The position numbers and the translations under genes are program-made. Below, in pieces: positions 57,168-64,000 of a DNA stretch of 64,000 bases. The notes under the pieces are model-generated. The model was not told where the DNA came from. It ran no database searches and saw nothing but the letters and a program-made list of their open reading frames with translations. This stretch comes from Cymodocea nodosa (lineage: Eukaryota; Streptophyta; Magnoliopsida; Alismatales; Cymodoceaceae): NCBI GenBank assembly GCA_036874045.1, contig CM072343.1:5476001-5540000 (forward strand). Reading direction: 5' to 3'. Position 1 is the stretch's first letter. Each line of letters starts with the position of its first letter.

Positions 57168-59424
57168 ATGGCTACTGGAAATGGTAATTTTTCTTTATAT
57201 GAAGGTCAAAATCTTAATCGTCCTCCTTTATTTGATGGAATATATTTTGAATATTTGAAATATAGGATGACTATTTTTCTTCAAAGTATAGATCATAAGT
57301 TGTGGTTCATGATTTCTAAACCATATACTCCGTTAACTACCCCTTATAGTACTTGGACAATTACTGAAAAAGAAAATGAAACTCTGAATGCTAAGGGCTT
57401 AAATATTTTATTTTATGCATTGAGCTATGAACAGTTCAGTAAAGTGTTGGCATATAAATCTGCTTATGAGGTGTGACATGCATTAGAAGTTTCACATGAA
57501 GGTACTTCTCAAGTTAAAGAGACTAAAATAAACATGTTGATTCATAAGTATGAACTCTTTAAGATACATGAAGACGAAAGTATTTCTGAGATGTTTTCCA
57601 GATTTCTTGATATCATAAACTCTTTAAAATGCTTAGGAAAGAATTTTGAACAGAAGGATTTGGTGAGGAAAATTCTCAGATCCCTAAGTTCTAAATGGTC
57701 TCAGAAAGTAACATCAATTGAGGAATCATGAGATTTAATTGTTTATACTATGAATGAACTTATAGGAAATTTAACAGCTTATGAAGTTCAATTAAATGAA
57801 TCATTAAGTCACAACAAATTAAAAATGAAGAAAGAAATAGCATTCGAAATTAATTCAGATTTTGATATATCTACTGATTCTAACGAGGATTTGATTTTGC
57901 TGACTAGGAAATTCAAGAAAGCATGGAAAGCTAGGAAACACCAAAGGAACAAAAATGATAAACCCTCAACGTCAAAATCATTGAATGACAAGAATTCTTC
58001 ATCTAGAAAGTATGTATGATACAACTATAAGAAACCTGGTCATCTTTCTCCAGACTGTCCTATGTGGAAAAATGAAAAGCAAAGTAGGACAAATCAGAAG
58101 AAGACAACTCAGAAAACTCAGAAAAAGTTTTACAAGAAAAAGACTTTGAAGGTCACTTGGGATGACACATCTGAAGAGTCTGAATCTGAGGATTTATCAT
58201 CAAAATCTTCACATTCAGAAGGAGAACAAGAGTTAGAAGACGTTGCTCATGTGTGCTTCATGGCTGACGAGTCTGAGGTAATATCTGATCTTGAAAGTCA
58301 TTCAGATTTCAACTTTGATGAATTATTATGTGCTTACCATGCATTATTACAAAAACTTAAAGTATGTAAATTGGAAAATAAGAATATTAGAAAATCTTCA
58401 TCCATTATGGAAGAAGAAAATTGTTTCCTGTCTACTACTTTAGAAAAGTTTAAATGTGATAATGAAAATCATGCTAGAGATTTGCAAAAATTTAGATTTA
58501 ATGAATGTATCTTGCATGAACAAATACAGAATATAAATGCTGAAAGATTAAAGATGGAATCTGAAAATGAAATGTTGAGAAACAATATAAATGAACTTGA
58601 ATTAGAGATAGATAAATTAAAACTGAGAGTGCTAGATTTAAATTCTACCATTGAGAAATGGAATTTAAGTCAAACTAAGTTAGACAAACTAACTAGTACC
58701 CCTGCGGTGTCTTATAAATTTGGCTTAGGATTAGATTATCCTGAATATCCTGAATCTCAAGCCAATAAAGGATTTATTAGTTGCAGTTCAAGTAAATCTA
58801 AGACTAAAATTCCTTTTATTATGAAACAAGGTAATAAATATGTAGAAGTAGGAACTTCAAGGGATGAATCATGTAGTTATAATACAAATCAATGTGATTT
58901 GTCAAATTGTACTTCTAACATGACTATTAATGTTTCTAAAAATCCTATTTCTTGTTCTGAAAATTTAGTTTCTAATGTTTCTAAAATTTCATACAATTGT
59001 AGTAAACTGAAAATTTAGAAACCTGAGCATGTAATTCAATACATTGGTATTAGACCAATTACTCATTCTGCATGTGATAAATCTGAAAATTTTTGTGTAG
59101 AAAAAGATTTTGTATGCACCAAAAATTCAAATACAAGTACAAAATCTTAGTATGAACTTACTAAAATGTATGAGCATGACCAAAATAAATTAACATCTGA
59201 TAAAAATCAGTTTGGTCTTGATTATACTACATCTTAAAACAAAAAGAATGATTATAAGAGCAATAATGCTATAAGTAAGTATGATGTTAAAAATATGTCT
59301 ATAGTATTTACAACTAATAAGAATGTAAATGATAATGTTAAACTATTTTTAAACAAAAAGAAGAAATATGCGTTTAATGAACTTGGTCCTCAACGACATT
59401 GGGTACCAAGAAAAAGTTTTTCTT
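57168..59424 (+). pseudogene. gag: Element F Gag
   Basis: The ATG at 57168 begins a single frame with stops at 57474, 57729, 58017, 59016 and later. The N-terminal Gag domain (NRPPLFDGIYFEYLKYRM), the KYELFKIHEDESISEMFSRF helix region and the Lys-rich part precede the zinc knuckle at about 58017-58058. The knuckle has lost both first cysteines (a TGA, then YNY before KKPGHLSPDC). A Ser/Glu segment and a long coiled coil (about 58320-58680) follow, then GLGLDYPEYPESQ. The family-typical end HWVPRKSFS closes near 59424. Gag is longer here than in element I because the coiled coil is complete. Confidence 0.87.
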
Positions 59425-60125
59425 AATTTGTGTTGCAAGAGGAAACATCAAAATGGATCTTGGACAGTGGATCGTAAAGTCACATGACCGGACAGAAAAG
59501 TCTACTACAAAATTTTACAAATACCATGAAAGGAAGTATAACATTTGGAAACAAAAGCAAAGATAAAATCTTAGGTATGGGCAATGTTCAAATAACTTCA
59601 ACTTGTGTTATTTCGAATGTACTATATGTAGAAAACCTAGGATTTAATTTGCTAAGTGTCATAAAACTAACTGAAAATGGATATTATGTAGTGTTTGAAG
59701 ATAATGTATGCAAAATAATTGATAAAAATACAGATGAAATTAAGTTTATTGCTAAAAGAAAAGGTTCTGTATGTATTTTATCTTTACCTTCTAGTGTAGT
59801 TGATTTAAATTCATGTTTGCTAGCTAAAACTAGTGATGCATATCTGTGGCATAGAAGGATTGGGCATATAAATATGAAACTGTTATATAAACTATCAAAA
59901 AAACATTTAGTGAGAGGTTTACCAAAGATTAAATACTCAAAGGACTTTATGTGTGATGCATGTGAGTTAGGTAAATTTCATAAAAACTCTTTTAAATCCA
60001 AAACTGATATTTCAAGCAAGAGAGTCTTAGAACTTATACATATGGATCTATTTGGACCAACAAGAATCATGAGTCTTGGTGGTAAACGGTATGTATTTGT
60101 TTTAGTAGATGACTTCTCTAGTTAA
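59425..60125 (+). pseudogene. pol: Element F protease and truncated integrase
   Basis: The protease motif WILDSGS, a TAA, then SHMTGQKSLL is at about 59452-59500. The catalytic DSG is present, but the following residue is a stop. The protease body (ITFGNKSKDKILG; NLGFNLLSVIKLTENG) continues in frame, then GAG-pre-integrase with HRRIGHINMK and CDACELGKFHKN. The integrase core is cut right after HMDLFGPTRIMSLGG and VDDFSS by a TAA at 60123. The second Asp and the Glu of the catalytic triad are absent. Confidence 0.87.
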
Positions 60126-61777
60126 ATTTAGGATTTGTAGGCTATGTGATGTGTAAAATGCTTAAACTCCACATAAAAAGATAAACTTTATTGATGATGT
60201 TGTTCACCTCATAGATATTATATACTTATCATAAATATCTAATGTAATATCTAAACTACTACTTAAGATACTATGTATTTATTGTAAAATCATAGTAGTA
60301 TCTTATTGATTTTAAGTAGTTTATCAATTTTAAGGGTTTTTACGATTTTAAGTGGAAGTGTAAATGAAAAACATTAAATACTTCTGACTTTTTGAAATTT
60401 TGATTAAATGCTTTCTTTGAATCAAGGAAAATGCATATGATCATGCATAAATTTGACTTAATTGATTAAACTTGTAGAATAAGTTATATGTAACTCATCT
60501 TAAACTGCTAATTAAAAGTATAAGCCTATTGAAAATGATTCATATTCTCAGTACAATCATAGAAGTAAAAATTGTATGAGATTTGTGTTTTATTGCATCT
60601 GTATTAATGGAATACATATATATTGTGCTTAAAATGAAAAGTGCTTACAAAGTGAAAATCTTTGAGAGTTTATTGATTAGTTTGATCACGAGTCTTTTGT
60701 ACTTGAGCATATAGGTATGCAAGGATTGTTGTCCTCAAAAAGGATTCTTTAAATCTGGCAACCTAAGGTCTTGATCAGATCTGGGATTATTGACTGAAAG
60801 CTCATTACACCGATACATTAGAAAGCTCTTGTATAATTCAAGCTTTTCAAACTAACTTTTAAAGAAAATTATGAATAGTTACTATTTTGAAAAAAAAAAA
60901 TAATCTGCGCTTTAGTTTATAGTACAAAAACAATTGTTTCATTAATTACAAATATCTTTGAATCACATATAGTTTCTACCAATATGACTACTGATTTATT
61001 GAATCAACATTAGTACATTTGAAAACGTTTATTTGAGATACATTCTTTTATTCTCCTTGAATTAATCATATTGAGTTCAAAGTTGTGTTTTGATTCATAT
61101 ACAGTAGGAATTGATTCTGGAAATCATTTTTGATGATGTCAAAATAATAGAAGTCTCTAAAAAGAAAATTTAAAAGTATAGTTATACTTAACATCTATTG
61201 TCACTACAAATATATTTTGTATTTTGATTGAATATATTTGAAGTATATTTGTAGGGGGAGGATTAACAATGTCGAAAACAGATTAATATAATTTAGAATA
61301 CAAATCTTGGTTAATTTGAATTAATGTCCTCTTAAAATCTTGATGAAATAATTTAAAAAGACAAACAAACTATTTCAGATTCAAAGGACAAAAATGTTCA
61401 AATAGTTTACAATGTTCTCAAGAAAATGTTAAGTTTAGCATGTGTGTTGTTTTCGGAATGTTTCAGTTGGAAGCATTCGAAAATTGTTTTAAGTGTACTA
61501 ACTAGACGTTATATTAGATAAGGTAACGTGTAAAACTGCCTCTAGACAGCGTTTTACTCGTTAGGTTAGTTAACTCAATGAGTTCTACTTGAATATTTCG
61601 GGTACCTTGATTGAATAAACTTTATTCAATATTTAGTTAATATCTAAACCCGACTTCTCTTCACATTGAGTTATTCACCTAAAATTCTTTTTAAACACTT
61701 ACTACATGGGCACTTAGGTTATTTGTAAACTTTGTTAAGAAAATCTTTCTCGCTTGTTGCTGTTACAACCTGCGACG
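60126..61777 (+). other. Element F non-coding region between integrase remnant and post-pol ORF
   Basis: 60420-60860 resembles the untranslated region of family E (49320-49790). A purine tract GTAGGGGGAGGA lies at about 61252-61263. From 61440 to 61690 there are ACTCGTTAGGTTAG and TAACTCAATGAG half-sites. No coding sequence is recognised. Confidence 0.6.
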
Positions 61778-61964
61778 ATGGTCTCCAAGTTCTATAAAGG
61801 TCGTGGCAGAGGAAAAGGCAAAAGTAGAGGAGATGCAAAAGAAAAAGAAATAGAGAATGATGAAATTCCACACACTTGGTTCACAAAAATATTTCGAGTG
61901 GACAAAAGGTTAGCAGAAATTTATAGTGAATATTTCTTTCCTGAAGGTATAGTTCTTTCTGCCT
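61778..61964 (+). pseudogene. Start of a post-pol ORF in element F (truncated)
   Basis: The ATG at 61778 begins VSKFYKGRGRGKGKSRG, a basic Gly/Arg/Lys-rich start like that of the element I ORF (SGHGRGRGR). It continues to AEIYSEYFFPEGIVLS, comparable with SLYSQHYFPPAVLDDI in I. The frame is cut at about 61964 by fusion to the LTR end; codons after that point are LTR sequence. Function is unknown. Confidence 0.65.
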
Positions 61965-62061
61965 CTAGACTTGTTTTTGAGTTGTAAAGTTTCAATTATA
62001 TTTCAGAAAATATTGAAAATACACAATTCACCCCCCTCTTGTGTAGCCATACGATCCTACA
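61965..62061 (+). repeat. 3' LTR remnant of element F
   Basis: 97 bases match 56871-56967 with very few differences and end GATCCTACA. The rest of the LTR and its PPT are missing. Confidence 0.85.
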
Positions 62062-62644
62062 GAATTCCTACATGATACGTGCAATCATGGTTTTCCTTCG
62101 AATTTCCTATTTCTACAACTGCTATAGTGACATATTAGAAAATAAATGGTTTGTGGAGTTAGTGTAACTTAATGGACTTACTTCGTTGATTTAACTATAA
62201 AACACATGCAATAAAGAAATAACGAGTTCAGATATTTCAGATACTTACAAACCTAACTATCTAATGCTCAGACACATTTCGGATAGTTACTAGGTAACTT
62301 ACCAAACATTCACTTAAGTCATGCATTAAGGTTACAACACATGTACTCTAGGAAATAATAAAATATTCTTTAATCATTTAAAACATAACTGTCCAATACA
62401 TGCAATATAACTCTCCCAAATAACAGAAAATTTGGATACTTAGGAATTTCAAAGTTTGTAATTCACCAATAGTTTAGAAATATACTTTATTAACATTAAT
62501 TTCCTAAAATTATGTAGATTCTTTCATTAAAGCATATAATAGTGCAATTATAACATAATGACTTAATTCTCATATGATAAACTAAATATTATGTAATTAA
62601 CCATCATTTAACCGTTAATATTATGCACTTTTTCATTCTAAACA
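62062..62644 (-). repeat. LTR of family E, minus strand, partial
   Basis: The complement of 62638-62644 is TGTTTAG, the E LTR start. The sequence aligns with about 18802-19490 of copy 1. It stops at the F LTR end at 62061, so F inserted into it or a deletion joined them. Confidence 0.83.
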
Positions 62645-64000
62645 TTTCCCTCATACTTAACTTTTGCTAGTCCCTTAGCAAACTACTAAGATTTAACTAG
62701 TTGGTCTTTCTAAAGTGTTAGAATTAATTTTTCATTTTGTATCTTCAAAATACATAGATTAGATTAATATAAAGATATTTTGTATTTTTCAGTAATCTAT
62801 TTTACATTGTTTTCTCCTATTCAACCTATAAATATATTTAAACATATGTAAATTACATACAAAATATATTGGCATCACTTAGATGGTAATTATATTATCA
62901 TTTTTTCTTTTCAAACATTTGGTATCTTTAATTTTCCAATATGATTTCCAGAATAAACTTCAACTACATACAAATCAAAATACAATCCAACTCAATATGA
63001 TTAAAACACAAAGAATAATGAATTGTATCTCAAATAAACAACTTTAAAAGTCTAATCTAGATTCATACTTCAGTAATCTTAGATAATAGAAAATATACTC
63101 GATTCAAAAGATATTTGTATTTCATAAAACACATTTATCTCTTTAGAATAGTATATGCATATGTGTACTTTAAAAGTTAATTTGAAAAGCTTGAATCATA
63201 CAAGAGCTTTCTAGTGTACCCATGTATCGAGCTTTCAGTCAACAATTTCAAATCTGATCAAGATCTTAGGTTGCCAGATTTAAAGAGTCCTTTTTTAGGT
63301 CAACAATCCTTACATACCTATCTGCTCAAGTACAAAAGACTCATGATCAAATAAATCAATAAACTCTCAAAGTTTTTCTCTTTTTTTCCTCTTTTTTTCT
63401 TTTCAACACAGTATATATACGTATTTCATTAATACAGATGCAATAAAACACAAATCTCATATAGTCTTACTTCCATAATTTACTAAAAACATGAATCCAT
63501 ATCAACAAGCTCATACTTTTTCTGTAGTTTAATAAGATTTACACATAAATCATTCTACAAGTTTAATCAATCAAATTAAATGTATCCTTGATCATATGTA
63601 TTTCATTTAATCCAAAAATCAACATTTCAGCTCTTTTAGGATTTCAAATAATTTACTGAGTTTCAGTTAAGCATTCTAATTTCTTTTTTTAAAATCGTGA
63701 AACTGTTAAACTCATAAAATTCAGCAAAAACATAAGATACTATATCTAGATTTGTATTAATAGTAAAACTTTGTAGCATCTTATATACGATTCTAAATAT
63801 AACATTCAAGTAGTTACAGTTCTTAAAAATTTTACAGTTTGAATTATTGGATAGTTACAGGAAATTCATAACAAAATTTCAATTTCCACAAAAATTTGCA
63901 ACACAATCCTAGTTCCTCTAATTAACAAAATTACTTGGCTTTTAATCTAATTACCTCCCCCCATACCTACATTTTGCATTGTCCTCCATGTAAAAGATTT
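62645..64000 (-). other. Family E 3' untranslated region, minus strand, running off the window
   Basis: The PPT-like purine run (complement of 62645-62658) adjoins the LTR. Up to about 63710 it is the inverted counterpart of 49258-50327. The remaining bases to 64000 are AT-rich, with no coding sequence I can recognise. Confidence 0.75.

Larger units (their letters stand above)
55349..62061 (+). mobile_element. Element F: deleted Sirevirus without reverse transcriptase
   Basis: The order is a proposed 5' LTR (55349-56967), PBS, gag, protease, start of integrase, non-coding region, start of a post-pol ORF, and the last 97 bases of a 3' LTR. RT, RNase H and most of integrase are missing, as are most of the post-pol ORF and the 3' LTR start. 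It cannot be autonomous. The right flank at 62062 is a minus-strand E LTR. Confidence 0.82.

Overview
This window is plant nuclear DNA from an AT-rich intergenic region. It is probably from a eudicot, but the species cannot be told from the sequence. Essentially all of it is nested, truncated and decayed LTR retrotransposons. I see no ordinary intact host gene, no rRNA or tRNA gene and no CRISPR array. The lineages are Sirevirus (Maximus/SIRE) Copia elements (A, G, D, I, F, F'), Tork/Tnt1-like Copia elements (B, C), an Athila-like Gypsy element (H), a family seen mainly as LTRs (E) and an unassigned solo LTR (J).

Left nest, 1-18000. Element A (minus, gag only) is fused at about 3634 to the 3' LTR remnant of Tork-like element C (minus, to 14295). 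Element B (minus, 4076-9385, target duplication CTTAT/CTTCT) sits in the 3' untranslated region of C. C itself lies against the broken integrase of Sirevirus G (plus, 14296-17995).

Middle, 18000-43627. A truncated LTR of family E joins an Athila-like element H (plus). H is split at 21482 by an 11.76-kb Sirevirus I with two 1.2-kb LTRs and a perfect AAAAT target duplication. After its integrase, H carries an extra ORF, then a gag, then an ORF with an F-box. The F-box ORF is cut by solo LTR J (ATTAC duplication). Sirevirus D (minus, 43628-49257) lies against the end of H.

Right, 49258-64000. There are pieces of family E, a second copy of the 17649-20563 block (50702-53658) containing a solo E LTR with an ATACC duplication, a fragment F', the deleted Sirevirus F (55349-62061) and a minus-strand E fragment.

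Most coding regions are broken by frameshifts and by stops that mostly look like CAG-to-TAG, CAA-to-TAA and CGA-to-TGA changes, the pattern expected from deamination of methylated cytosine. I treat them as pseudogenes.

Two features stand out. First, the Copia element I and the Gypsy element H carry a clearly similar ORF downstream of pol, and the start of a similar ORF remains in F. Second, LTRs and inter-ORF spacers of otherwise unrelated elements are packed with one degenerate half-site, CG-NNN-AGTTA, and its inverted partner TAACT-NNN-CG, often beside CACGTG and ACTTAAGT. A trans-acting element protein with a shared cis-motif, comparable in logic to VANC anti-silencing in VANDAL transposons, is a hypothesis worth testing.
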